Shown: positions 51,926-59,179 of the stretch, in pieces
Numbering within the stretch: position 1 is the stretch's first letter
Layout of the letters: each line of letters begins with the position of its first letter
The notes under the pieces: generated by a model
Told to the model about the DNA's origin: nothing
The model's database searches: none
Seen by the model: the letters and a program-made list of their open reading frames with translations, nothing else
Origin: a virus
Strand: one strand, 5' to 3'
Length of the DNA stretch: 64,000 nt
IMG/VR virus record: IMGVR_UViG_3300034071_003115
Coordinates: 1-64,000 of that record
Translations under genes and position numbers: made by a program

Positions 51926-52333
51926 CTACTTGATTGGGTAGTTGCCCAGTTCTAGCAGCGTCTTGATTTCCGCAGCCTGTTCATCGGTGAGGGCGAGAGT
52001 CTTGCCGTCCTCGTCCTCTGCGGTGAGTACGCAGTTGCCATAGATGTTGTCCGCGTACCCTCCCAGGATTTCGTTGCGGAGTGATGTCGCCGCATGATTG
52101 CGGAGGACTGGCTCGTTGTAGAGACCTTCCTCGTCGCACCAGAGCACGACGCTAGTTGCGCCATACTTGCCAGAAACCGCAACCTCCGTCATGTCCCACT
52201 CGCCTACTCGGTAGAGTTCGGTGAGCGTGTTGCCGTCATCGTTGAAGTCCACGACCTCAACCCAGTTGAACAGCGCGGGCGTTGAAGCACCAACTTCAAG
52301 CGCACCGACTCCGAACTTGATTGCCTTACCCAT
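51926..52333 (-). CDS. DUF3846-like cassette protein (135 residues)
   Basis: ATG 52333 follows AAGGAGGC. YNEPVLRNHAATSLRNEIL, GGYADNIYGNCVLT and DEDGKTLALTDEQ correspond to the pattern of DUF3846 (NPxA...IxGxVVV), an uncharacterised phage and plasmid family. Confidence 0.6.
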   Translation of the reverse strand: MGKAIKFGVGALEVGASTPALFNWVEVVDFNDDGNTLTELYRVGEWDMTEVAVSGKYGATSVVLWCDEEGLYNEPVLRNHAATSLRNEILGGYADNIYGNCVLTAEDEDGKTLALTDEQAAEIKTLLELGNYPIK

Positions 52334-52438
52334 TTTCCGCCTCCTTGCTACTCATCGGGAAGCCCCGACACCAGAATCTTACGCGATAAGTTCCAGACCT
52401 GTCAAGGGTTCAAATCCAAGTCGCCGCGGCGACTTGGA
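52334..52438 (-). promoter_or_regulatory. Cassette control region U4
   Basis: Palindrome arm TCCAAGTCGC, CGCG centre (52415-52438); GAAC; -35 TTGACA (52400-52405); 18 nt; -10 TAAGAT (52376-52381); leader hairpin TCGGG-GCTT-CCCGA. Confidence 0.85.
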
Positions 52439-52443
52439 GCCGA

Positions 52444-52491
52444 ACAAAATGATGAGGGTCTGACTGGCACCACACCAACCAGACCCTCATC
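52444..52491 (-). terminator. Terminator of the ncRNA unit
   Basis: 12-bp stem at 52451-52462/52480-52491 followed by ATTTTGTTC; the T-run merges into the GTTC of element U4. Confidence 0.9.
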
Positions 52492-52687
52492 GGCATTTCG
52501 CTGCCTTTGACGCTTATCCTCTTGCGAGGAGAGGCTTCACCTCTCGGCTACCTCTTGCGAACGGCATAGGTGTCGGTTAGGCACCCCCACCGCTCGTCCT
52601 TATCGTCTCGGGTAGTTCGTCTACAACTACCAACCAGCCGCAGCCCCATAAGCCCGCCACCTTCACAGCGGCACCAGAGCGGCTCGT
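52444..52687 (-). ncRNA. Candidate structured non-coding RNA, about 240 nt
   Basis: A complete transcription unit (own promoter and terminator) without a convincing long reading frame. It holds local stems GGTAGTT/AACTACC, GAGAGG/CCTCTC and a GNRA-capped TCCTC-GCAA-GAGGA, plus a repeated CGCAAGAGG. The terminator stem GATGAGGGTCTG/CAGACCCTCATC ends it. Alternatives are micro-proteins: a 34-codon frame with AAGGTGG upstream and a 29-codon GTG frame. It lacks the AAGGAGGC leader of the coding cassettes. Confidence 0.55.
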
Positions 52688-52755
52688 GAGGTGATTCTAA
52701 ACGAACATCTTCCAGCCGTCAAGAGTTCTAATCACACGGGCCGCGGCCCGTGTGA
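52688..52755 (-). promoter_or_regulatory. Cassette control region U5 (ncRNA)
   Basis: Palindrome arm TCACACGGGC, CGCG centre (52732-52755); GAAC; -35 TTGACG (52717-52722); 17 nt; -10 TAGAAT (52694-52699). Confidence 0.8.
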
Positions 52756-52761
52756 GGTGAA

Positions 52762-52788
52762 CAAAAAAGGCGAGGTTTCCCTCGCCTT
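52762..52788 (-). terminator. Terminator
   Basis: AAGGCGAGG/CCTCGCCTT, then TTTTTTG on the minus strand. Confidence 0.9.
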
Positions 52789-52807
52789 TCTTGACCAGAC
52801 CCCCCGA

Positions 52808-53089
52808 TTACTTGACTTCGTAGACCTCGCCGCCAAAGCGAACCGCCGTGATTGCGTCAAGCGCAACCGAACGATACGCCTTCTTGGTGATGTCGTAGAC
52901 GAAGATGAGGTCTTTCGCCGCCGCGTCATACGCAGCCTCACCGCCTTTGAGATGCTTCTTGACTCCGAGTCGCGCCGTCATCTTGCGAACCTCGCCCGTC
53001 GTGCGCTTCACGAAGTCCACGCCGAAGATTGCGCCGTTGCTGTTGCGAATCATTTCGGCTGCCTCTGCCAACTTGATTGCCTTGCTCAT
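52808..53089 (-). CDS. WYL_2-like Sm/SH3 beta-barrel protein (93 residues)
   Basis: Start 53089 after AAGGAGGC. FGVDFVKRTTGEVRKMTARLG, GVKKHLKGG, and AYRSVALDAITAVRFGGE match the WYL_2 (formerly DUF2693) family, small SH3-like barrels in phages and plasmids, sometimes linked to nucleic-acid binding. Length is typical. Confidence 0.75.
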   Translation of the reverse strand: MSKAIKLAEAAEMIRNSNGAIFGVDFVKRTTGEVRKMTARLGVKKHLKGGEAAYDAAAKDLIFVYDITKKAYRSVALDAITAVRFGGEVYEVK

Positions 53090-53192
53090 TTCTGCCTCCT
53101 TGCTACTCTGCCCCAATCGGGGTACTCCGATTCTAAGCGAACACCTAGCCAGCCGTCAAGGGTTCTATTCCAAGTGGCCGCCGCCACTTGGA
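53090..53192 (-). promoter_or_regulatory. Cassette control region U6
   Basis: Palindrome arm TCCAAGTGGC with CGCC centre (53169-53192); -35 TTGACG (53154-53159); 18 nt; -10 TAGAAT (53130-53135); leader hairpin CCCC-GATT-GGGG. Confidence 0.85.
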
Positions 53193-53197
53193 GCCGA

Positions 53198-53223
53198 ACA
53201 AAAATGCCGCCCGAAGGCGGCAT
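53198..53223 (-). terminator. Terminator
   Basis: ATGCCGCC-CGAA-GGCGGCAT, then TTTTTGTTC on the minus strand. Confidence 0.9.
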
Positions 53224-53237
53224 CTTTGCTTTCTGGA

Positions 53238-53576
53238 CTACTCGGCTTGGTGGAGCGCGATGATCTGAGCCATCTCGCGCTCGGCTGCCCACTCCTCTGA
53301 GAAGGCAACGAAGTCAATGAATCCATCGTTGCGCCAATGGACGACGATGTTGCCGAACCTGTCGTAAGTCCCATCAAGTTCAGTTGAGATCATCTCATCT
53401 GGCTGAGCGAAACCTTCCAACATATCGCCGTAGATTTCAGCGAACTTTAGATCGTATCCGTCAAGACGAGGAGCGACCTTTGGATCAACGAACCAATCGC
53501 CCCTGCAACTGCCCTGTGAGCATTGAAACTTTGTGAAGTCGCCCTTTGTGAGTGAGACTGCCAGAGCCTTGAACAT
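53238..53576 (-). CDS. Cassette protein, unknown (112 residues)
   Basis: Start 53576 after GAGGAGGC. CSQGSCRGDWFVDPK suggests a disulfide or metal pair; RFGNIVVHWRNDGFIDFVAF is a beta hairpin. Not recognised. Confidence 0.6.
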   Translation of the reverse strand: MFKALAVSLTKGDFTKFQCSQGSCRGDWFVDPKVAPRLDGYDLKFAEIYGDMLEGFAQPDEMISTELDGTYDRFGNIVVHWRNDGFIDFVAFSEEWAAEREMAQIIALHQAE

Positions 53577-53680
53577 TTGAGCCTCCTCTGCTACCGCCCC
53601 AAGTGGGGTGAACCCATTGTAATCAAACTTCTCGCAAGGTGTCAAGAGGTTCTAGTGGAACAGGCCGCCGCCTGTTCCAC
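53577..53680 (-). promoter_or_regulatory. Cassette control region U7
   Basis: Palindrome arm TGGAACAGGC (13-bp-like extension to GTG), CGCC centre (53655-53680); -35 TTGACA (53640-53645); 18 nt; -10 TACAAT (53616-53621); leader hairpin CCCC-ACTT-GGGG. Confidence 0.85.
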
Positions 53681-53685
53681 CTGAA

Positions 53686-53726
53686 CAAAATACAAGACCC
53701 TCGGAGCCGTCGCCCCGAGGGTCTTG
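53686..53726 (-). terminator. Terminator
   Basis: CAAGACCCTCGG/CCGAGGGTCTTG, then TATTTTG on the minus strand. Confidence 0.9.
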
Positions 53727-53801
53727 CTTCGGATTTGTTGTCTAGGGACTAATCACTTTCCCTAGACTCCTTTTCCTTCCGCTCCGCCGATCCATTGGCA
53801 C

Positions 53802-53897
53802 CTAGCGGTCATCGTCCTTTGCGTCTCTATACCCGCATTTTTTGGCTGCGGCATCTGCTCGCTCGTCCAGAGTCTCACCTAGTCGGTGTCGCTTCAT
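53802..53897 (-). CDS. 31-residue acidic/basic micro-protein, or part of a small RNA
   Basis: ATG 53897 with GGAAGCG 9 nt upstream; product includes LGETLDERADAAAKKCGYRD. The transcript (about 53914 to 53686) continues past the stop through GTCTAGGGA/TCCCTAGAC, a 9-bp stem, to the terminator, so about 100 nt are untranslated. The unit may be coding, non-coding or both. It shares GGACGAGCG with the ncRNA at 52444. Confidence 0.45.
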   Translation of the reverse strand: MKRHRLGETLDERADAAAKKCGYRDAKDDDR

Positions 53898-53993
53898 CTA
53901 GAATCGCTTCCGACAAGTGGATTCTCCCACACCCGAAACAGACCTGTCAAGCCCCTATTTCAGTTCCATTCCAATCACCCGCCGGTGATTGGA
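53898..53993 (-). promoter_or_regulatory. Cassette control region U8
   Basis: Palindrome arm TCCAATCACC, CGCC centre (53970-53993); -35 TTGACA (53945-53950); 18 nt; -10 GAGAAT (53921-53926). The usual leader hairpin and AAGGAGG are missing here. Confidence 0.75.
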
Positions 53994-54007
53994 GCCGAAC
54001 TATTTAT

Positions 54008-54349
54008 TTAGTTTGCTGGTGCTTCTGAGGAAGCGATTGCGTCGCTCAACGAGTAGAAGACAGGGTGTTCGTATCCGTTGCCTAGTTCTGATTTGTGAAT
54101 CAACTCAAACCACGAGTTATTTATCCACTCAAATCGCTCAATGTCTTTCTCCGCCTCTGCGAGTTTCTCGTCGGAGTCTATGCCGACATCTTCCAAGTCC
54201 CTCGTCGTGCGAAGATGGACAAACTGCCCATCATCTCGCTTGTACCTAATGTTCATCTCGCCACACCTGAACACCAGATAGTCGCCGAGGTCTTTGATCG
54301 CCTCGTCGTCTTCGTGATAGGTGTAGAAGGCTGCGTCTTCCCTGCTCAT
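54008..54349 (-). CDS. Cassette protein, unknown (113 residues)
   Basis: ATG 54349 overlaps the upstream stop (ATGA). DLGDYLVFRCGEMNIRYKRDDGQFVHLRTT and a helical, acidic C-terminal half. Second gene of a two-gene cassette. Not recognised. Confidence 0.6.
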   Translation of the reverse strand: MSREDAAFYTYHEDDEAIKDLGDYLVFRCGEMNIRYKRDDGQFVHLRTTRDLEDVGIDSDEKLAEAEKDIERFEWINNSWFELIHKSELGNGYEHPVFYSLSDAIASSEAPAN

Positions 54350-54570
54350 ACACAACCCAGAACGGAGAATCCGTCTGCCGCGATTCCTTCCAGAATCGGT
54401 TCGGCATAGCGTGGCTCAACGACAAGAGCCTGACCCCAATAGGTCGCCTCCGAGTCCACCCTATCGCGCAGCCACGAGCGAGCCTCTGCTGTGAGTGGGG
54501 TGATGAGGGTAATCGTTCCCTCGCTTACGAACGAGAAGTCCGCGAAGTCGGACTTATCTCCCTTTCCCAT
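54346..54570 (-). CDS. Cassette protein, unknown (74 residues)
   Basis: ATG 54570 after GAGGAGGC. TITLITPLTAEARSWLRDRV and YAEPILEGIAADGFSVL: a short alpha/beta fold. Not recognised. Confidence 0.6.
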   Translation of the reverse strand: MGKGDKSDFADFSFVSEGTITLITPLTAEARSWLRDRVDSEATYWGQALVVEPRYAEPILEGIAADGFSVLGCV

Positions 54571-54676
54571 TTCTTGCCTCCTCTTTCTGCGGCACTACTT
54601 CGCCGCAAGACAAGGGTACAACAGCGACCACTAGGTCGTCAAGAGGTTCTAGTCAAACGGGCCGCGGCCCGTTTGA
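54571..54676 (-). promoter_or_regulatory. Cassette control region U9
   Basis: Palindrome arm TCAAACGGGC, CGCG centre (54653-54676); -35 TTGACG (54637-54642); the best -10 is weak (TACCCT, 54613-54618); leader hairpin TGCGGC/GCCGCA with an 8-nt loop. Confidence 0.7.
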
Positions 54677-54683
54677 GGCGAAC

Positions 54684-54726
54684 AAAAAAGAGGGATCAAG
54701 TTGGCTGCGATCAACTTGATCCCTCT
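54684..54726 (-). terminator. Terminator
   Basis: 15-bp perfect stem (AGAGGGATCAAGTTG), then TTTTTTG on the minus strand. Confidence 0.9.
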
Positions 54727-54762
54727 GTTGGGGCGTAGGGGAGGCTCTATCCTACGCCGTAG

Positions 54763-55029
54763 TCATAGTGCCGCGGCTTGTGGCTTGCGGCAGTCGTATC
54801 CTAGCAGGCAACTGAACGGCTCGTGATCAACGGGATCAATCGCCCACTCAAGGCAAGTCCCACAAGATTCACCGCACCAGTTTACTTCGTCCCAGTCAAA
54901 GACAGGGTGAAGATTATTGCCCTCGTTATCCTTCGTGTCTTCGCTGTCAAGCGTATCGCCGAAGCGTGCCTTCGCGCAGGCTAGGCAATGAACGGAAGCG
55001 TCAAACTGCCAAGCGATCGGTGTTGACAT
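54763..55029 (-). CDS. Zinc-ribbon cassette protein (88 residues)
   Basis: ATG 55029 after AAGGAGGA. HCLACAKARFGDTLD and CGESCGTCLEW form two Cys clusters separated by an acidic N-P-V-F-D-W stretch, the layout of a small actinophage family that begins with a hydrophobic WxF... strand. Confidence 0.6.
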   Translation of the reverse strand: MSTPIAWQFDASVHCLACAKARFGDTLDSEDTKDNEGNNLHPVFDWDEVNWCGESCGTCLEWAIDPVDHEPFSCLLGYDCRKPQAAAL

Positions 55030-55133
55030 ACATTCCTCCTTATTCGCAGCGTCGGTACTTCCGACAATCGGATTGTCCCATACCTCGGGCTGTCCGTCAA
55101 ATGTTCCAGCCCAAGCACCCGCGGGTGCTTGGG
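55030..55133 (-). promoter_or_regulatory. Cassette control region U10
   Basis: Palindrome arm CCCAAGCACC, CGCG centre (55110-55133); -35 TTGACG (55095-55100); 17 nt; -10 GACAAT (55072-55077); leader hairpin TCGG-AAGTA-CCGA. Confidence 0.8.
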
Positions 55134-55150
55134 GGCGAACTATTTATTGC

Positions 55151-55384
55151 TCAATACACGCCAGTCCCGCCGCAGCCGCACGCTCCGTCTTGGCACATCA
55201 CGCCCTCGTCAAGCAACATTGCGCAGCCGTACTTATCTGATCGGTGCTCCTCGCACTTCACGCAGTATCGGGAGGGCAGCCCAGAGGAGTTGTTGTCCGC
55301 CCAATACGCAAACGGCTCCTCACAGAAATCACAGGATACTACTCCCTGCGGTTCGCCGACTGGAATCTCAAAGTGGTCGCTCAT
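55151..55384 (-). CDS. Cys-rich cassette protein (77 residues)
   Basis: Start overlaps the upstream stop (TAATG). CDFCEEPF, CVKCEEH and a C-terminal CQDGACGCGG give three Cys clusters. Second gene of its cassette. Confidence 0.6.
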   Translation of the reverse strand: MSDHFEIPVGEPQGVVSCDFCEEPFAYWADNNSSGLPSRYCVKCEEHRSDKYGCAMLLDEGVMCQDGACGCGGTGVY

Positions 55385-55626
55385 TACAGCGCACCATAGC
55401 AGTCATCGCAGAGATTACGAACTTCATCATAGGCGTATTCTGCGCCGTTCCAGCCATAGGAGAACTTTCGCCCCTTGCCCTCAAATGGGCAACGCTTATC
55501 AAGTCGCAGCACTTCCTCGCCCTCGCACTCCTGAACGAGCGGGTGGTCGTGCGTTTCACACTCGCATTGGTCGTAGTAGCAATCTCCGTTGCCACACATC
55601 GTCATTGAGCCTTGTAGGTACGCCAT
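55384..55626 (-). CDS. Cys-rich cassette protein (80 residues)
   Basis: ATG 55626 after AAGGAGGC. CGNGDCYYDQCECETHDH, CEGEE, CPFEG and CDDC. Probably binds two metals. Not related by sequence to its partner at 55151 apart from Cys content. Confidence 0.6.
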   Translation of the reverse strand: MAYLQGSMTMCGNGDCYYDQCECETHDHPLVQECEGEEVLRLDKRCPFEGKGRKFSYGWNGAEYAYDEVRNLCDDCYGAL

Positions 55627-55731
55627 TGTTGCCTCCTTGCTCGCAGCACCCCAAGCGGGGTAGCCCTATTGTAAATCCACTTGCTTCTATCCGTCAAGAG
55701 GTTCTATCCCAGATGGCCGCGGCCATCTGGG
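55627..55731 (-). promoter_or_regulatory. Cassette control region U11
   Basis: Palindrome arm CCCAGATGGC, CGCG centre (55708-55731); -35 TTGACG (55692-55697); 18 nt; -10 TACAAT (55668-55673); leader hairpin CCCC-GCTT-GGGG. Confidence 0.85.
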
Positions 55732-55745
55732 GGAGAACTATTTAT

Positions 55746-55946
55746 TTACTTCCAGTCGCTTGGGATTTCACGCCAAGTCAATCCCCCGTTATCGCAGTCT
55801 GCCGAGTAGATGTCGCACTCTTGACACCACACCACATAGCAGTCCTCTAAATGCTTGTCGCAGTCAGACCAAAGCCAATGCTCTTCCCGCCTATCCATCG
55901 GGCAGTCGCAGGGCTTTCGTTTAGATGTGGGGAATAGGCGGCTCAC
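55746..55946 (-). CDS. Cys-rich cassette protein (66 residues)
   Basis: ATGA overlap with the upstream gene. CDCPMDRREEHW and CYVVWCQECDIYSADC: several closely spaced Cys. Ends 14 nt before the next palindrome. Confidence 0.6.
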   Translation of the reverse strand: MSRLFPTSKRKPCDCPMDRREEHWLWSDCDKHLEDCYVVWCQECDIYSADCDNGGLTWREIPSDWK

Positions 55947-56392
55947 AATACCTCACACCCTTTCAGGTCAGCGCACTTCTCCAAGAACGCCTGCCACTCT
56001 CGGATAAGACCAACCCACGAAGTCGCCTCCTCGCTTGGGAACGCCTTCGTGTGGTCGTCCATAAACGGATTGTTTGCGATTATGGCAATCATTTCGTTTT
56101 TGATTTGCTCATCGCTCATAGACGCGATTTTCTCGGAGAGTGCGCGGCACTCATAGTCCTTGATGACCTCGCCGCTATTATCAAGTAGATTCTCGTTCAC
56201 CTCGTCAAAGCCAATCGCATCGTGGAACTCACGCAACATCGGCATACCCCAGATGTTCAGACGGAAGTAGAGCGTATCGGGAGCCTTCTCGTCATACGAG
56301 CCGTCCTCGTTTACCCACATTGAGCGGTGCTTCTTTGCGTGTTCAGCCGCAGCCTTTCGGTCTGGTAGCAGCGAGTAGATGTCGTATCCCAT
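55943..56392 (-). CDS. Cassette protein, unknown (149 residues)
   Basis: ATG 56392 after GGAGGC. MGYDIYSLLPD at the N-terminus and LYFRLNIWGMPMLREFHDAIG resemble small phage proteins of the MGYDIY type, then helices. Not assigned. Confidence 0.6.
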   Translation of the reverse strand: MGYDIYSLLPDRKAAAEHAKKHRSMWVNEDGSYDEKAPDTLYFRLNIWGMPMLREFHDAIGFDEVNENLLDNSGEVIKDYECRALSEKIASMSDEQIKNEMIAIIANNPFMDDHTKAFPSEEATSWVGLIREWQAFLEKCADLKGCEVL

Positions 56393-56497
56393 TTCCAGCC
56401 TCCTTTATTACAAACCCCAAGCGGGGCAACACCATTGTAAGCAGATTTGCCGTCAGCCGTCAAGGGGTTCTAACCCAAATGGCCGCGGCCATTTGGG
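56393..56497 (-). promoter_or_regulatory. Cassette control region U12
   Basis: Palindrome arm CCCAAATGGC, CGCG centre (56474-56497); -35 TTGACG (56458-56463); 18 nt; -10 TACAAT (56434-56439); leader hairpin CCCC-GCTT-GGGG. Confidence 0.85.
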
Positions 56498-56503
56498 GCT
56501 GAA

Positions 56504-56534
56504 CAAAAAACAAGCCCCCCGAAGGGGGCTTGTT
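56504..56534 (-). terminator. Bidirectional-looking terminator
   Basis: ACAAGCCCCC-CGAA-GGGGGCTTGT with A-run before and T-run after it. Confidence 0.9.
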
Positions 56535-56543
56535 TTTCTTGGG

Positions 56544-56621
56544 CTACTTTCTTACTTCGCTAACGATTGCGTATGTAAACGAAGCGAGCAGAAGAAGAAA
56601 GCCCCAAAACAACTCAATCAT
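56544..56621 (-). CDS. 25-residue membrane peptide
   Basis: ATGA overlap with the DUF932 gene. ELFWGFLLLLASFTYAIV is one span, with a charged end. Short, but the overlap and the terminator right after it support it. Confidence 0.5.
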   Translation of the reverse strand: MIELFWGFLLLLASFTYAIVSEVRK

Positions 56622-57583
56622 CGGGAAAGCGCGAGGACTGCCTCGCGCTTTGTCTTCGCTGCGAAACCTGTGTCTAGCATTACGCTAGAAGCACGAGCGT
56701 CCGAAGCAGAAGAGCGTACCCCGCCGCGATACGAAACGCCATAGTCCAGATACTCGGCGATGGCGTTGTATACGCCCCACTTCGTATCGCGCAAACCTTC
56801 TAGATTCTCCGCGTTATTGAGAATCGCGATTGTTGCCTTCGCTCGCTCCGACATTACTTCCTTCCCACGCTTCTCCGACTCCGACAGCGGGAAGATTCTC
56901 GTGATGACGCGGAATGCCTCATCGCGATCCATCTTCTCCGCGATCATACGCGAGCCGATGACCGAAAACTCCTCAACCGCGCTTGCGGCAAGTCCGAGTG
57001 CGCGCTTCGCCTCTGCGACTTTCTCCTCAATCTTCGCGGTGTGGCGAAGTGTGAACGACATCTTCGCGCTGCCCAACGCTGCGTTGAGCGTGTTCATACA
57101 AACAACGCGGATTGGCGTAATCATCGCTTTGAGTGGGAACAAGCCGTTGTGCCCATTGGCAATCACAAGGTAGGTGTTGGTATCACCATTGTCGCCCTTG
57201 ATCTTGATCCTCTCTGGAATCTCCAACGCGGAGAAGACGATCTGCCCACCTTTGAGTGAACCCGCCGACTCGTAGCGTGCGCCCTCGTCAAGCAACGCGT
57301 CCGCGAACGACATCATCTCGTCGTTCTGGATTGGCGTGTAGCGATCACCGACAACGCCCAAGACCGAGCCATCGGTGCTGCGAACATTTGCGCGCTTGCC
57401 GTTGATCGCGATTTGCTTGCCGTCAAGCGTCGTGAAGATCGGCTGCTGCTTTACTGCCCAATCAAGACCAGCCGCAACGATCATCTCCGCGCTCGTTGTG
57501 AGTCCATTATTGGCAACGCCGAGTTTGTGCCACGGCGCGCCCCTTTCCGCGTTGTATGCCATCGTTTCTACTTCGTGTGCCAT
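56618..57583 (-). CDS. DUF932 (TIGR03299) phage/plasmid protein
   Basis: 321 residues. WHKLGV near residue 19, GVVGDRYTPIQNDEMMSFAD, and IRVVCMNTLNAALG are the landmarks of the DUF932 family, widespread in phages and plasmids and sometimes linked to recombination or methylation regions. Longest gene in the minus array. It has its own cassette promoter. Confidence 0.85.
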   Translation of the reverse strand: MAHEVETMAYNAERGAPWHKLGVANNGLTTSAEMIVAAGLDWAVKQQPIFTTLDGKQIAINGKRANVRSTDGSVLGVVGDRYTPIQNDEMMSFADALLDEGARYESAGSLKGGQIVFSALEIPERIKIKGDNGDTNTYLVIANGHNGLFPLKAMITPIRVVCMNTLNAALGSAKMSFTLRHTAKIEEKVAEAKRALGLAASAVEEFSVIGSRMIAEKMDRDEAFRVITRIFPLSESEKRGKEVMSERAKATIAILNNAENLEGLRDTKWGVYNAIAEYLDYGVSYRGGVRSSASDARASSVMLDTGFAAKTKREAVLALSR

Positions 57584-57686
57584 TTGCGTCCTCCTTTTTT
57601 CTCAACGGCAACTGCCGCTAGATGGATTGTCGCATACTTCCCGAGATTGCGTCAAGTTCTAGTCCAAAGGGCCGCGGCCCTTTGGA
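57584..57686 (-). promoter_or_regulatory. Cassette control region U13
   Basis: Palindrome arm TCCAAAGGGC, CGCG centre (57663-57686); GAAC; -35 TTGACG (57650-57655); 18 nt; -10 GACAAT (57626-57631); leader hairpin CGGC-AGTT-GCCG. Confidence 0.85.
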
Positions 57687-57701
57687 GCCGAACTATTATC
57701 T

Positions 57702-57986
57702 TTATGCGTGTCGGTGCGCTTCTACAAAGTCGCAGTTCGGGATAAAGCACCAGCCTTCATCTCGCGCTTCCGCGTCCGACATAAATGGCGGGTGAAACTC
57801 ACACTCGCAGGGAGCGCAGTCCAAGCAGTAAACCAGATAACCCTCTGGCACACCGCTCTCATACTGATCAAAGTCAAGAACATCAAAGCGCGTGTTTGGC
57901 TCGCCGTTCCACGCACCGATGACTTTCTCATCGGGGTAAACAAGCGGAGCCGAGCAGCGAGTACACGCGTGAAGTTCACCGCTCAT
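57702..57986 (-). CDS. Zinc-ribbon cassette protein (94 residues)
   Basis: Start 57986, within the end of the upstream gene (11-nt overlap). CTRCSAPLVYPDE, CLDCAPCECEF and CFIPNC. Third gene of its cassette; the longer frame from 58136 is a shadow. Confidence 0.6.
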   Translation of the reverse strand: MSGELHACTRCSAPLVYPDEKVIGAWNGEPNTRFDVLDFDQYESGVPEGYLVYCLDCAPCECEFHPPFMSDAEARDEGWCFIPNCDFVEAHRHA

Positions 57987-58152
57987 CGGTAATCTCCTCC
58001 GCGCTCCAAACAATAATCTCTGGCGTAGTGTCCCAAGGTGCTGGCTCCTCTGCCAACTCAAACGCCTTGCCCTCTGCCTCGCCCTGATCCAAGGCTTCCA
58101 CCTCAAACTCGCGATAGCCAGTGTGTTGTAGAACAACGATCCACTTACTCAT
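57976..58152 (-). CDS. Cassette protein, unknown (58 residues)
   Basis: ATG 58152 with GGAGGGC upstream, overlapping the previous stop by 8 nt. WIVVLQHTGYREFEVEALDQGEAE: beta-beta-alpha, like a DUF-type ferredoxin half. Not recognised. Confidence 0.55.
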   Translation of the reverse strand: MSKWIVVLQHTGYREFEVEALDQGEAEGKAFELAEEPAPWDTTPEIIVWSAEEITDER

Positions 58153-58462
58153 TGTCGCCCTCCCACTCTGCGCCCTGCTCAATCAAGGAGAAGAATCCAT
58201 CGTTCGGATTCTTGTCTGGGTGTACGCTCGCAACCGCCTGAACGAATCGCAGCGAGCAAGAGTTCTCGTACCACTCCATAATCGTACTCAACATTTCGTT
58301 AGGGTTGGAATCTTTTGCCTCAATGAGCGTCGTGTAGCCATACTCCTTCATCTGCTCCACCTGCGCGTCGTCAAGCAGAACATAGATTTTGTGGCAATCG
58401 TCAAAGCCGATACCCTTTGCGATTTCCACCATCTCCTCAACCTTGTCCCAACTTACTGCCAT
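58145..58462 (-). CDS. Cassette protein, unknown (105 residues)
   Basis: ATG 58462 after GAGGAGGC. Helical (WDKVEEMVEIAKGIGFDDCHK, DAQVEQMKEYGY). First of three coupled genes. Confidence 0.6.
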   Translation of the reverse strand: MAVSWDKVEEMVEIAKGIGFDDCHKIYVLLDDAQVEQMKEYGYTTLIEAKDSNPNEMLSTIMEWYENSCSLRFVQAVASVHPDKNPNDGFFSLIEQGAEWEGDNE

Positions 58463-58564
58463 TTCAGCCTCCTCACTACAACGGCAAGTGCCGTCTAGTG
58501 GATTGTCGCATACCCAAAGCCCAGCCGTCAAGCGTTCTACCCCAAGGAGCCGCCGCTCCTTGGG
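58463..58564 (-). promoter_or_regulatory. Cassette control region U14
   Basis: Palindrome arm CCCAAGGAGC with CGCC centre (58541-58564); GAAC; -35 TTGACG (58526-58531); 18 nt; -10 GACAAT (58502-58507); leader hairpin ACGGC-ACTT-GCCGT. Confidence 0.85.
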
Positions 58565-58571
58565 CAAGAAC

Positions 58572-58602
58572 AAAAACAAACGAGCCGCCCGAAGGCGGCC
58601 CG
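58572..58602 (-). terminator. Terminator
   Basis: GCCGCC-CGAA-GGCGGC core with a mismatch below it, then TTTGTTTTTG on the minus strand. Confidence 0.8.
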
Positions 58603-58624
58603 CTTGATTACTTGATCTCGAAGA

Positions 58625-59170
58625 TCAGACTGGCTGATTCTCTGGCAGCGCAGCCTCTTCCTTCGTAATCTTTCCCGCTCGGATTGCGTCGCGCAGTTCG
58701 ATGCTCTCTTTGTGTGTGATCGCATCGAGATCAGGGTTGTGCTTCTCTGCGTATTTCAGTTCTTTCAGACCCTCATGCTCCATGCGCTCCATAACGCGCT
58801 TGCGCCAAGCACCAGCGGTTTCGTATGAGGCGTTGGTTTCCAGTCCGATGTGCTGCTCCAAGTCTGCTCTGGTAATCATGCGCGGTTCCCACTTGATGTT
58901 TCCGTCGTCTTCATACCCAGAAAACACAACACTCTTGTCGATCCATGCGACCGAGTAAGCGAGCGCCATGCGCTTCTCCCACTCGTCAAGATTCTCTGGC
59001 GTGATCTCGTTGAGCCCAATGCTCATCGTGTGCCAGATAATCGAGTTGGTGATCGGATGAAGGTACTCCTCACCGCGAGTCGTGCCGTCATGGGCGCTGC
59101 TCCTTGTTGCCGTTCGGTAGCAAACATCGTCCGCGTTCTTTACATTTTTTACTGACCAGTTGAGCGGCAT
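58625..59170 (-). CDS. Cassette protein, unknown (181 residues)
   Basis: ATG 59170 after AAGGAGGC. ITNSIIWHTMSIGLNEITPENLDEW and later DLEQHIGLETNASYETAG; a C-terminal charged helix. Second gene of its cassette. Not recognised. Confidence 0.6.
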   Translation of the reverse strand: MPLNWSVKNVKNADDVCYRTATRSSAHDGTTRGEEYLHPITNSIIWHTMSIGLNEITPENLDEWEKRMALAYSVAWIDKSVVFSGYEDDGNIKWEPRMITRADLEQHIGLETNASYETAGAWRKRVMERMEHEGLKELKYAEKHNPDLDAITHKESIELRDAIRAGKITKEEAALPENQPV

Positions 59171-59179
59171 ACAGCCTCC

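Noticed and set aside
54966-55850. 294-codon plus ORF
   Set aside because: Opposite to three cassette genes and their promoters, and no ribosome site.
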